NCBI GenBank assembly: GCA_961205875.1
Contig: OY540821.1
Coordinates: 15,066,001-15,130,000 of the forward strand
DNA: 64,000 nt
Source of the DNA: Sialis fuliginosa
Lineage: Eukaryota > Arthropoda > Insecta > Megaloptera > Sialidae
Reading direction: 5' to 3'
A program made the position numbers and the translations under genes. Numbering within the stretch: the stretch's first letter is position 1; each line of letters starts with the position of its first letter. This document shows positions 47,273-57,498 of the stretch, in pieces. The notes under the pieces are model-generated. The model was given only the letters and a program-made list of their open reading frames with translations, did not search any database and was not told the origin of the DNA.

Positions 47273-48282
47273 GTTCCTATTTTTCTATTCTAAACCTGAA
47301 AACTATTCTAAAAAATTTTGGAAAAAGCTCCATTGTTAATAAGATAACTCTAATCATAAGATTGTTTTGGCAGCACTGCGACAATCCCACCATGTTAAGC
47401 ATCTCTATTACACGGGCCCAACAATAGATCGCGACAATGATGACTGAATGACATATTCTTTCATTGTATGCAACAATGGGAGCCGCATAAGCACGCGCGC
47501 GTCGCTCTTAGCGATGCTATATTCACTGTCACAATAATACATCCGTCTGCACGATATTGCCAACGCACATGATGATTATATTGTATAATAGATTATTCAG
47601 TACATGGCTTACATGTTGGTTTACGCGGGAAATTCAAATCAATTGTTGTTGTAGTATGTAAGCACGATTCAAGATGTTATTGTAATATGTCAAATTGAAT
47701 TCATGATGATTGTTTGGTGTATGTCTGATGAGGGGATCTATTAATAATTGTGTGTTAGCTATTGTCTGGATGACTCCAGCCATTTTAATATAATCTCATT
47801 TTTATACGATATGATGCATTTCTTGTCGGCTGGATTACTAATTTTCCAACAGTGGTGTTTCTGTCATTTTTGTGCAGTTAGTTTTATTTTATGAATGGTT
47901 GTTTCACAAGGGATGGGAGTTTGCTGATGGGCCAATCATCGCAGGATCATAGTAATTTATACTATATTCGTAATAATAATAGAGATAGAAGGTGAAATTA
48001 CTATTTTATGCCGGAATCTGGCTGCTTTATGTTTAGTATTTGGATGATATTTTGTTAAATTTTCGTCGTTAAGATGAAATATTTTATCTTTAGCTGATTG
48101 TAGAACGACATTTTTTTTTAAATAAGAAAATATCGTTCCATCTTCAACCGCAAGAAAAAATAATAATATGATTAAATTGTTATTTAATATCCTACAAGGA
48201 AGCGTCCTTACTAATCATTTTAACTTATGTAAGTTTTTTTTCTAATTAAAATAAATCAGTTTTAGCTATTAAATTTTTTTTT
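47273..48282. other. Spacer with a GC-richer patch
   Basis: 47380-47580 is less AT-rich and CpG-containing (GCACGCGCGCGTCGCTC) but shows no open frame of note. The rest is AT-rich. Confidence 0.4.
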
Positions 48283-48585
48283 GTTAGGGTGGTTTTCACC
48301 TCTTCAATAGCTGTTTTGGCACGTATAAAAATAAAGATCCCATAGGTTCGATTGAACTATATGTGTAACAAAGTGAGATAATACTCACTAAGGTAAACAT
48401 TTTTCCCAAAAAAAAATTGAAATCAGTGCATATTTACAATAGTTATCGTGAAAGAAAGAAAATTCTACATCCAGACACACAGACACACGCACAACCGTAG
48501 TACAATCAAAATCTGCTCACGATTTTTCGACGGTATTACAATACTTCTATTTCTTTCAGACATAGAAGTAAAATTTTAGTAGGTA
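48283..48585 (-). repeat. Repeat B, reverse copy
   Basis: Reading the - strand: ACTTCTATGTCTGAAAGAAA, TAGAAGTATTGTAATACCGT, GTGTGTCTGGATGTAGAATT, GAGTATTATCTCACTTTGTT and GAAGAGGTGAAAACCACCC, in the same order as copy 1. The 3' tail is missing. Confidence 0.75.
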
Positions 48586-48882
48586 AAAAAAAGTTTAGCA
48601 ACTTCATTTTATTTTTAACTATACTGTTTTAATACAAAAACCTGACCTTTAATACATACCTATTACTTATAATTTACCATAAAATTCAAACATCAAAATT
48701 CGTCATTTCTTAATTTAAAACATCAAAAGAAATATTATTATCTAGCGATCAAAAAAAATGTTAGATATTCTATATAATAAAATGTACATCTTGACGGTTA
48801 GTACATCAATTAAAGTAATATAAATAAAAACATATTGGTGCGCGGGCTTGAAGTGTATTGTACCTGTTTGACATTGACGTAG
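48586..48882. other. Spacer
   Basis: AT-rich, no feature recognised. Confidence 0.5.
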
Positions 48883-48925
48883 AGGTCACGTCAAGGTCAC
48901 ATCTCACAAAATGGATGCCAGGTCA
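48883..48925 (+). promoter_or_regulatory. Three AGGTCA half-sites (DR5 plus FTZ-F1-type site)
   Basis: AGGTCA occurs at 48883-48888, 48894-48899 and 48920-48925, all in the same orientation. The first two are spaced by five bases, a DR5 arrangement. The second sits in TCAAGGTCA, an exact match to the extended half-site bound by FTZ-F1/NR5 and ERR-type nuclear receptors. Three such hexamers in 43 bases of AT-rich DNA is more than I would expect by chance. No target gene is visible beside it. Confidence 0.35.
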
Positions 48926-50374
48926 TGTGTCACTTAATCCACAAAAGATCGCCGGTTTATTTATAAATTGATATTATGATTTATAATGTGTGTATGCAAA
49001 TTGAAAGAAAGGTTTTAATTTCTTAATGAATATAATTACTTATTTTTATGTTGTGGAAGCTACAAAAGGATTATAGCTAATAATTTATGCGTGTATTGGT
49101 ATTTATATGCAGATGAGATATTGATTGTTTTTATTTTTTAAGTATTGTGGATTTTTATAAATGTACAACCTTTCACCTGTGGTGGGTAGATTTTATAAAT
49201 TCCATATGGTTGGTGTCATTTATAAATAATTAAAAATCGATTTTTGATTTTACGATAATTTAAAAAGGTAATATTGCCTTACCAGAATATTTTTACTCGA
49301 AGTGTATTTAAGTTTATAGTTACTTTAAACAAATTATTGTTAAACTTTTGGTGTTTACATCAATTTAAATCAAAGTTCAGGTTTTAGAAAAAAAAGAATA
49401 AAATTGTTACGAATTTGGCGTAATATTACCAAAAAAGCGAATATTTTAGTTCATCATGGTCAACTCAAGCAATACTTTTGAGTACGCACTTTAAGGTCCC
49501 CTCGATATTATTTAAAAAATTTGATTTTTTCCGTAGGTTAGGAATTTTTTGAAAAGTTGTAAGTAAAGTATAGTGAAGTCGATTTTTGAATTTTTCGAAT
49601 TACTTTGAAACAGTGCGAATTAGAGAAAATTGGTCCAGTTAAAATTGTAGGTAATATTATTGTCTATGATTTATGTTCTATTAATATTTTCAAAAAACAA
49701 ATTTAATTTAAAAAACATAACAGAGAAGAAATCTATAGTTTATGCCCCATTCATTTTATTTTATCTTTTATTAGTTTGTCAGAAAAATGTTTTTAATAAA
49801 ATAAGAATCACGTCTACTGTTCACTGTCAGGATTATGTATAAGAAAGTCCCGTAGCTCCCATCGCAGATATTTTCATTATCAATCGTTACTGAAATTTAT
49901 CATTAGTTTTATAATTTTGCATTATTTATCAAATGTATTACGAAAGAATTCGTTGAAATGCGAAAAATAAATATATCCCTTGATTAAATTAATCAATTAA
50001 CTGAAAAAAGCAGGCACGTGCGATGCAAATAAACATTGTTGATGTATGTACGATTAACGGAATACAAAATATGAGTCCATTACAACGACAAAATATAAAT
50101 TTAATTACTTTCACAATAGAATAACAACAAATGTTACATAACAATAACACACAAAATATCTCACACGACTGCGGTGGGTTTGTGTTGTCAAGGTAACGAA
50201 CGTGTTATACATAAAATGGCCGCTGGGTCAAAGTGTCAGTCATACGGCAAGATGTCTGCCCAACGCTTGAGATACTTGACATAGAAATATCAAAGCCTGT
50301 CTAAGTTATTATAAGACATCAACTAACTTTATACGCGCCATGGTTTTACTACAGCTGGAACAGCCAAACGTGGT
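48926..50374. other. Spacer, no gene seen
   Basis: AT-rich except for 50165-50270, which is GC-richer and contains GGGTCAAAGTGTCAG, another nuclear-receptor-like half-site. A 60-codon frame at 49660-49842 has no motif. Confidence 0.4.
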
Positions 50375-50420
50375 ATATATATATACGAGTCTGCTTTTCC
50401 CCAATCATGAGTTCAGTTAT
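50373..50420 (+). promoter_or_regulatory. Possible core promoter (TATA plus initiator)
   Basis: TATATATATATA at 50374-50385 is followed by TTCAGTTA at 50412-50419, a good match to the arthropod initiator TCAGTY, with the A at 50415 about 31-36 bases from the core of the TATA tract. That spacing suits a TATA-Inr promoter. No convincing coding exon follows: the nearest ATG inside the supposed transcript opens a frame of 19 codons or fewer. A signal-peptide-like start (MKVFVFF) at about 50549 ends after 30 codons. Confidence 0.3.
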
Positions 50421-50615
50421 TAAGCAAGGAGATAATTTAGTTTATATACTTGAACGTGTTTGTTGATTATTGCGATTTTTTTTTTGTTGAATCATAAAAC
50501 CTCTAATGTATGTTGTGGTATACTTATTATAATGAAATAACAATTTTTATGAAAGTTTTTGTTTTCTTTAATATAATTTTCATTTATAACTTTTTGAACA
50601 TGTCTACCATACTAA

Positions 50616-50834
50616 CCTCGGGTTGCATAAAGCAACATTAATCTCGATTAGTTAATCAGTTGTTTTAAAACCATTATTACGTTAATTATAAAAAACAATC
50701 ACAGTTATGATAAATTTTATAAGATAAAAATTGTTCATTTACAAATCGAAAATAAGTTTAGAATTAACATTAATCATGGTTTGAAAACAACTGATTAACT
50801 AATCGTTGTTAATTTTGCTTTATGCAACCCAGGG
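50616..50834. mobile_element. PIF/Harbinger-like MITE with TAA duplication
   Basis: CCTCGGGTTGCATAAAGCAA at the left and, inverted, CCCTGGGTTGCATAAAGCAA at the right begin arms complementary for about 65 bases, including GATTAGTTAATCAGTTGTTT. TAA flanks both sides (50613-50615 and 50835-50837), matching the 3-base TWA duplication of PIF/Harbinger transposons. There is no open frame in its 219 bases. Confidence 0.75.
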
Positions 50835-50837
50835 TAA

Positions 50838-51758
50838 GAAGTCACAAATCAATTTAACTTAAAATTTGTATCTGAGTTTCTAAGTGAAAACCTTGTCTTC
50901 AGGTCAATATTTTATATATATATAGACAAATATGTCTGATAAATGAAAATCAATACGAAATCTTTAAATTAGGTATTTCCATTCATTTGTCTGTGAATTT
51001 TATCATTTAGTTCCTCAACTCTGTACCCTGTAGAAAGATTTTTGGCTGCTTTTGCTTGCGAGAAAATTCTTTATATTTCAGAGCAAAGTAAAATTAATTC
51101 ATATTTCAGAAAATATAATTCATTTGTGTGCTATAAAAATTAATACCATAATTTGCGAGGAATATTTAATTCTGTAGTACTTCACATCGCCTGGGTTCTA
51201 CTAGATCTAACTAAATATAATATCTGTATTATAGTAAATGAACACATTAAAACAATCTTAAATATTAAGTTTGATGTGTGTATTCTCATGATATGAAATG
51301 TTTTGTTCACATTTAAATTAACTTGTCAAATTAAATATAATTTTATTTTAAAAAGATGAAATAACTAACTGAACATAAAATAAAATAAAATATAAGAATG
51401 AAAAAAAAAAACGGTCGTATGTGTGAGTCGGACCTCATGCAATTAGTGCTCCGTACCAATCAATACAGATTATCACTGTACAAAAAATATTTGTTCGATT
51501 GAATAGAGTTTTTTATTGACAAATAATATCTAGTTCAGTATACTACCAATAAATAACAATAGGTGTCACCATGCACGTATATTGGTAGGAATGTGCATAT
51601 AAAGATTTTCAATTTTGATAAAACTAATTAAACGCCACATTGCAAAAACACAACCATTGATTTCAACAATATTTAATTACAGTGTACGTTTTCCGGTTTC
51701 AAAATCAGTCCATGAGATAGATCACATTTCAAACAAAATCATTTGTAGTTTGGTATTA
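50838..51758. other. Spacer, no gene seen
   Basis: AT-rich, no feature recognised. Confidence 0.5.
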
Positions 51759-51852
51759 TTGATTGCAAATAGTCATTGAACAGGAAACGACATGTGCTCT
51801 TGTTTGATTTCCGCATTAACTAGAGCTATAAGACAGGTAATTACGTGAGCTT
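51759..51852 (+). repeat. Repeat O, copy 1
   Basis: TTGATTGCAAATAGTCATTG then AACAGGAAACGACATGTGC, GATTTCCGCATTAACT and GTAATTACGTGAG recur at 52612-52695 with substitutions. The two copies are about 850 bases apart in the same orientation. Confidence 0.55.
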
Positions 51853-51884
51853 TTCAGAAGCCAAAGCAAGTAACTCTACTTTTC

Positions 51885-52075
51885 TTTGATTTTTATTTTT
51901 GCAACTAAATTCTAATTATTAAATTAGTTATTCTACGAATGTGTATTATATTTTTGAGATTAGGATATTAGAAAATTAATATTTATAATACAAAGGTGAG
52001 TTTTATATCTGACAAATTCTATTAAAATTTTTCATATATTAAAAATTGTTTAAAAAGATTAAAAAAACAGGGAAG
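51885..52075 (+). repeat. Repeat B, 3' tail only
   Basis: GAATGTGTATTATATTTTTG, GATTAGGATATTAGAAAATT, AATACAAAGGTGAGTTTT and TCTGACAAATTCTATTAAAA match the 3' end of the B copy at 58953-59520. The 5' hairpin part is absent. Confidence 0.6.
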
Positions 52076-52279
52076 TCATGCGTGTGTACGAAACCTCACA
52101 AATAAAAAATGGTATCGACTTAGTTGGGGTGACAATCGAAATATCTTGACGTGAATATTATCTGAAAGAAATAATTTTTTGAAATTCAACTCCTACGGGA
52201 GTAAAAAGGGGTGCAAAGTTTTTTTTTGTCGGATTTACTTGAAACTTAACATAAATATTCTACAATACAAATAACGAAA
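52076..52279. other. Repeat-like segment, unassigned
   Basis: CTCCTACGGGAGTAAAAAGG contains a small hairpin and is followed by a G+T-rich stretch. It looks like transposon interior, but I found no second copy in the window. Confidence 0.35.
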
Positions 52280-52510
52280 CATGTATTTCAGTAATTTTTT
52301 AGACAGATCGGCCCTGCAGATTGGGTGGTGTATAGCGGCCTTTAGTTATCATAAAAACAAATGCAATTTAATTTAAATTGTCGAACAAGTTTTTCTAAGA
52401 ATGCGTGTTATATTATTGACATTAGGACTTTAAAAAAATAATATTCATAATACAAAGGTGAGTTTTATTTCTGTACATTTTCTATACATATTAAAAAAAA
52501 TATTAACATA
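52280..52510 (+). repeat. Repeat B-related tail, second copy
   Basis: The last 120 bases (GAATGCGTGTTATATTATTG, ACATTAGGACTTTAAAAAA, AATACAAAGGTGAGTTTTAT) match the B tail. The preceding 100 bases (GATCGGCCCTGCAGATTGG) have no match in the window. Confidence 0.55.
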
Positions 52511-52554
52511 AATTATATGGAAACAATAAATAAATAATCAGTAGTCAAGTTTGC

Positions 52555-52591
52555 TGTGTGGTCCTCAAGGGTCGAACCCACGGCTTGTTTA
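52555..52591 (-). repeat. SINE-like repeat with Pol III B box, copy 2
   Basis: The - strand contains AAGCCGTGGGTTCGACCC with the B-box-like GGGTTCGACCC at 52569-52579, matching copy 1 at 12018-12053 except for about two bases. No A box is recognised. Confidence 0.5.
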
Positions 52592-52611
52592 CAATAAGAC
52601 GGCTCTGATTT

Positions 52612-52695
52612 TTGATTGTAAATGGTCATCGAACAGGAAACTACTTGTGCAAAAGTAGATTTCTGTATTACCGATACACGTAATTACACTACCAA
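52612..52695 (+). repeat. Repeat O, copy 2
   Basis: TTGATTGTAAATGGTCATCG and AACAGGAAACTACTTGTGC match copy 1 at 51759. The 67-codon + frame at 52622-52825 starts inside this repeat and is not a supported gene. Confidence 0.55.
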
Positions 52696-52995
52696 CAAGC
52701 AGTTGCACGGAACCAAAGTGTGTTCACTAAATATATGTTATTACAAGGGGAAGTGTAATGATATGCCTCACATTAAAATACAACCAACTACTCCTTCTGA
52801 CGTACGTCGAAACTTTGAAGTCTGATTAAGAATTTACAAATGTATGTACATATATTATGTGTCCGTATACGTGGTAAATATACATATGTATGGCTGTAAT
52901 TAAGGAGCTATTGGTTATGCGAATTTTCATTAGATTATTGATCTTTTATTTTTACACTAGAGCAGAAATGGGTAAATTTTTTAGGTGGCAGGCTA

Positions 52996-53290
52996 CAGTG
53001 GCGTAGATAGCTTTAGCCCCCAAAATATGCACACAAAAAAAATATTATAATTTTGAAAGGAATGACCTTTTTTTTGATCATATAGTTATATAAATTACAG
53101 TTTGTCTACTTCTTGACACTAAAAAAAAGGTCATTCATGTCAAAATTAAGCAATAACTGAGGACCTTTTATTTTTCTTTTAATTTACCCAATTTTTCCTA
53201 TTTTGTTCATACTAGAATGTCTTGGAGTTTTATCTTGAAGTAAACTTATGGGGGGATTGATCCCCTTAATCCCCCCTATCTACGCCACTG
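52996..53290 (+). mobile_element. hAT MITE (CAGTGGCGTAG) with 8-bp TSD
   Basis: CAGTGGCGTAGATAG at the left returns as a perfect inverted copy CTATCTACGCCACTG at the right. GCAGGCTA (52988-52995) and GCAAGCTA (53291-53298) flank it, a target duplication with one mismatch. The interior contains an imperfect inverted pair (AATGACCTTTTTTTTGATC and AAAAAAAAGGTCATT). Elements starting CAGTGGCGTAG are a widespread hAT miniature class in insects. Confidence 0.85.
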
Positions 53291-53337
53291 GCAAGCTAAA
53301 TGACAAAATTTTAAAATAAGATTTCTGTTTACTTTTG

Positions 53338-53420
53338 CTTCTTTGCAATATCGAAGATACGAGAAGCTTTCTGATCGTTTTAAAATGAGACAAAAAAAAT
53401 AGTTCTCCGATTTATTTTAT
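53338..53420 (+). repeat. Element C, left fragment
   Basis: CTTCTTTGCAATATCGAAGA, GAAGCTTTCTGATCGTTTTA and AATGAGACAAAAAAAATAGT match the first 80 bases of element C. Confidence 0.65.
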
Positions 53421-53516
53421 TCATTAAATTTTGTCTAAATAAAAAGTATTTATTCAAAAATAATTTGAAAATTGAAAAAAAATTAGAGGTGTTCTTCCCA
53501 CATTCAAATATTGATC

Positions 53517-53933
53517 CTAAAAAAAATTTACCTTATTATGATTTATCGTTTTTGAGTTACAGCATCTACAGATCGACGGACACATATACATTACAGCGAA
53601 AATAAAAAAATCGGCTTTACTATATTTTTTATACAATATACATTTAACACATATATTTAAATGTATATGGGCGTATAAGAAAATAAAAATTACCGAATTC
53701 AAAATTTGTAAAGTAATACCAATGTTATTTACAAAATAATAGCCGTGTGTATTTAATGATATATTTACGATCGAGCATGCACAGAAATTAGTAACCAATA
53801 CTTGTGTACAAATCCCACGAATTTCTAACAATTTATCTAACAGTTCTTCTTGAATTCCTGTAATGGTCCGTACACTCAAAGTATTAATTACAAATTTATA
53901 TATATACACAAAAAAAAAACGCCGAAACTTCAT
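53517..53933 (-). CDS. Unassigned 138-codon ORF, possible gustatory-receptor-like exon
   Basis: This is one of the two longest frames of the window and is not part of a recognised repeat. My rough estimate gives well under one such frame by chance. A plausible internal exon is 53694-53857: it follows ATTACAG and ends in phase 0 at a GTAATT donor. Its product LLDKLLEIRG ... NTHGYYFVNNIGITLQILNS has the look of the segment just before the last conserved phase-0 intron of insect gustatory receptors, where GFF.hN...l.sI precedes TYhhhhhQF. A clear TYhhhhhQF exon is not found downstream; TPLIFFQF after a TTTAG at about 53520 is suggestive but one residue short. It could be a decayed receptor, another membrane protein or chance. 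TATATAAAG lies too close to the ATG to serve as its TATA box. Confidence 0.3.
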   Translation of the reverse strand: MKFRRFFFVYIYKFVINTLSVRTITGIQEELLDKLLEIRGICTQVLVTNFCACSIVNISLNTHGYYFVNNIGITLQILNSVIFIFLYAHIHLNICVKCILYKKYSKADFFIFAVMYMCPSICRCCNSKTINHNKVNFF

Positions 53934-54430
53934 TTTAATCTTACTCCCTGCTGACTTTATATACGGTCTTCGTAATTGTTAGACACATAAAACTTATAAC
54001 TAATGTGAACACAGCAACATGTCGCACGGAGTACTATACCAGGTTGATTGATATAACGGATAGGTATTGTAGATTGCTCATAGATGGCGTTGCGTTGTTC
54101 AAATTGGTACTAATGTATTAGGATATTTATATTGTTATAGATTGGTCCAGTGATGGACTAAGAAAGTTTGACATTTGGGGTGGAATGATATATTATGCAT
54201 TTGTATTTTATTAACATTTTTTTGAATAACTGTAAAAAAAGTTTTTCAGTAATAAAAAATTAATATTAATATGGCATCTCTACATGTCTTGGCCCCCGAG
54301 GTCGGTAATTTGTTAAATTGTTTAAAAATGATTCTAATAATATGGAGTTTACATATTAATTTATATAAAAATATAAATAAATAAAATAAATAATTATAAA
54401 AATGTAATTTCAATTTTTATAAGGCTTGTA
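53934..54430. other. Spacer with lone hAT-like left end
   Basis: CAGTGATGGACTAAGAAAGT at 54148 looks like a hAT start, with GGGG about 30 bases inside. No right end was found before the G tract at 54431. TTGGCCCCCGAGGTCGG near 54290 could be interior of the same element. Confidence 0.35.
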
Positions 54431-54448
54431 GGGGGGGGGGGGGGGGGG
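54431..54448 (+). repeat. G18 homopolymer
   Basis: Eighteen consecutive G residues between GGCTTGTA and TTAGTG. It is the longest homopolymer of G or C in the window, and its true length may be uncertain because such runs are hard to sequence. Confidence 0.9.
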
Positions 54449-54577
54449 TTAGTGATGAAAATATAAAATATTATTTAAGAATGAATAACGATTTTGTAGT
54501 TCTGTATTAAATAATGTTATTTTTTGATTATCACGCATTCTGATTTAGTTTAATGTTTTTTTTCATTTAGTCAATTG

Positions 54578-54842
54578 CAGAGGTCACTAATCTTTTATGT
54601 AAAGGGGGCCACTTATACATTTTTTTAATAAATAAATTTAAAATCAATAAAGTCTTCAATAAAGCAAAGTTAACTACACATAACTTTCGATCAACTGTTT
54701 TGCAAAATGGAAAATGTAAAAAATAATTTTGTAAAATTTTCTTTTAAAGAAATGCGCCCATAATATTGAAATCAGGTCAAAAATAATCGCAGCTCTGATA
54801 TAAAGTTAGATCTGGCCCACAGATCGTAGTTAGGGACCGCTA
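54578..54842 (+). mobile_element. hAT-like MITE, aged
   Basis: CAGAGGTCACTAATCTTTTA followed by GGGGGCCAC at the left, and GGCCCACAGATCG then GTTAGGGACCGCTA at the right, form imperfect inverted ends (AGCGGTCCCTAAC inward from the right). GTCAATTG (54570-54577) and ATCTATTG (54843-54850) agree at 6 of 8 positions. Old hAT miniature elements with CAGGGGTCCCCAACCTTTT-like ends have this layout. Confidence 0.6.
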
Positions 54843-54850
54843 ATCTATTG

Positions 54851-55440
54851 TATCTATATTTATTTGAGAAATATATTATAAAAAATTATAATTCAAATTA
54901 TAAAATCGCTTTTACTTTAGTTTTTTTTTAAAGAGTGACACATAAACATACCTGTTTTATTACACCATGAGTATCAATCTGTAGAAACAAATAAAATTGA
55001 TAAAATATGTAATCGAGAAGAAAGGCTAGTGTATAACAAGCATATAATATGTAGGGATTTTTTGAAAATATGCAAATAAGATAAAATTAACATTTAAATT
55101 ATATTTTATGTATCAATTATAAATGTCCCCCGAATGTCTCTTTATATTTTTGAACTTGTGTTAAAACAGGTATATTAACTATAGTTTTAACTGATATTAC
55201 ATTTACAACGGTTCATATTTTGACTATTTTTACTAAACTGTTAAATATATAGAATATTCGAGTAGAGAGAAAATTTTATTATGACATTTTTAATATAAAT
55301 ATTTATTAGAAATGCTGTTTGCCATATTCAAAGAAATGCAATAAAAATTTGCATATGTACATATACAGAATTCTAAAATGATTACTTTTTTACTTTCTTA
55401 TACATTATTATTATAATATAATAATATACATGGTCAATTA
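54851..55440. other. AT-rich spacer
   Basis: No gene or repeat recognised. Confidence 0.5.
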
Positions 55441-56254
55441 TAAAACTATAATACCTCTACGTCTTATTTTCTTGTATTTTAGTCGATATTTGTATGACGA
55501 ATTGAAGTTCACTGCAGGAAATTTCACTAAAAAATTTTGAATTTTTTATTTCGTTAAAAGTATATTAATTGTATAGAAAATGATGTGAAAAGTTGAACTG
55601 TTCAAACCGCAAGTCTGTATCTCAAATCGTTCTCGAGATATAGCATCTCAAAGTTTCAGTTTTTTCAAAATTTTGAAGAAAAATTGCCATAACTTTTGAA
55701 CGCGTGATCGGAATTGATTTTAGTTGACGGATTTGGAATCAGCGTGTCAAAATCTATATAATGACATGTATAATACCTTAAAACTCGACAAAAAAAATTT
55801 CGCGAAAAATCGAAAAAATTCAAAGGGGTATACCTTAAAAAAATGCCGTTTTTTGACGAAATTTTTTTTGTCGGATTTTAAAGTATTATACATGTCATTG
55901 TATAGATTTTGACACGCTGATTTCAAATCCGTCGACTAAAATCAATTCCGACCACACGTTCAAAAGTTATGGCCTTTTTTTTCCAAAAATTTGAAAAAAC
56001 TAAAACTTTGAGAGGCTATATCTCGAGAACGGTTTGAGATACAGACCTGCGGTTTGAAACGGTCAACTTTTCGCGTCATTTTCTATACAATAAACATACT
56101 TTTAACGAAATCAAAAATTCGAAATTTTTTAGTGAAATTTCCTGCAGTGAACTTTAACTCGTCATACAAATATCAACTAAAATACAAGAAAATAAGACGT
56201 AGAATCATTTAGTTACTATATAAATAAATAAGAATTTATTTTAAAAAGTAAAAG
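55441..56254. mobile_element. Foldback element A, second complete copy
   Basis: It matches the copy at 33502-34322 nearly base for base, with both arms, the loop (TTCAAAGGGGTATACCTTA) and the right tail AATCATTTAGTTACTATATA then AATTTATTTTAAAAAGTAAA. Both copies are preceded by AATTATAAAACT-like sequence, so the element's boundaries are about the same in both. A 62-codon peptide nearly identical to that of the other copy is a repeat artefact. Confidence 0.9.
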
Positions 56255-57498
56255 CCACAGTATGGCCCATATTATATGACTTAAGCTTAACCTCTATAAA
56301 AATATAATAATCTGCTAATACAAAATTGATAGCTAACAAAATTTTCTTTAAGGAAAATTCATTAAAAGTTAGATAAATAATTACATATAATTTTCCACGC
56401 ATTTCCACCAATATATAAAAATGAGTAGGTATATTATGGGGTAAATCATTTGAAAAGAAATTAATATATTTTTTTAAATCTCAATCAGAAATATATTTGC
56501 CAATAAATGTTTTATTGCTGTTATAAATTTACATTTGGAATTTTATGAAGACAAGTATATGCAAAGTATTTTTATAAGCTACTTTTAATCTATTATTTGG
56601 TAAATATATTATACAATAAAAATGTATTACTATAATAAAAAACACCTTAAATAATTAACACTACGGATGCTTTGACATTATCAATATGAAATCTATATAA
56701 AAGATATTTAACGGATATAATAGTAAGTTTTTATATTCATTTTTCAATGTATGAAATATCAAATTAAATAAACCTTAGTTCCCCGCGTTTATTTTAGAAT
56801 ATAATACTTTGCATTTTTATACATTTTATTATAAAATATCAATTGTCTGATCTATTTATTTTATTTTTATTTTTTATATACATTTTTGTAGAAAAAAATA
56901 TCAATTCGTTTTTTTGCTCGAATGCTTTCTAGCAATAAAACCCCATCAAAATCGGTTCAGTAGTTTTATTCAATAATGCATCGTCAGATATGTTTAGACC
57001 AAACAGACATTATAATGATTATTCGCAAGATAAAGGTCAAATTAATTTAAATTATTCTTCTTGAGATCAAATGTTAATATTTTAAAGTGTTTATATAAAA
57101 AAATCCGTATATTTGCAATTCTTATTTTATTTGTTCTGTGCTATATATCTTCTATTCTATTGTATACTTTTTTAACTTACAATTAGTAATAACATTTTAA
57201 TCCAATTTTTGGTTAACATTTTGCCACACATCACATGTAAGATAGAGAAATTTTCAATCATTTTTGGTAGGGAAATTATTAAATTCTAAAACAATAATTA
57301 AATTGAAACATTTGGCTAACAATAATGCATTTCTTAGCACCATATATCACACATCATACATATATTATTTCTTCCGAAATAATAAATCTTTTAGCTGTCT
57401 CTACACACCCAACAAACATACTGGCACATACACCATAGGTGTCTACATATTGGGACAAGGAAGGGTTTTATTTTTCTATTTGAATTTTGTGTAAATAA
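56255..57498. other. Spacer with an RTE-tail-like scrap
   Basis: CCCCATCAAAATCGGTTCAG then TAGTTTTATTCAAT (56940-56975) and ACCAAACAGACATTATAA (56998-57015) are of the type found at the 3' end of insect RTE elements. A 76-codon + frame at 57264-57494 shows no motif. Otherwise AT-rich. Confidence 0.4.

Noticed and set aside
52622-52825. 67-codon + frame with several cysteines, considered as a small secreted peptide
   Set aside because: Its start lies within repeat O and it lacks a signal peptide.
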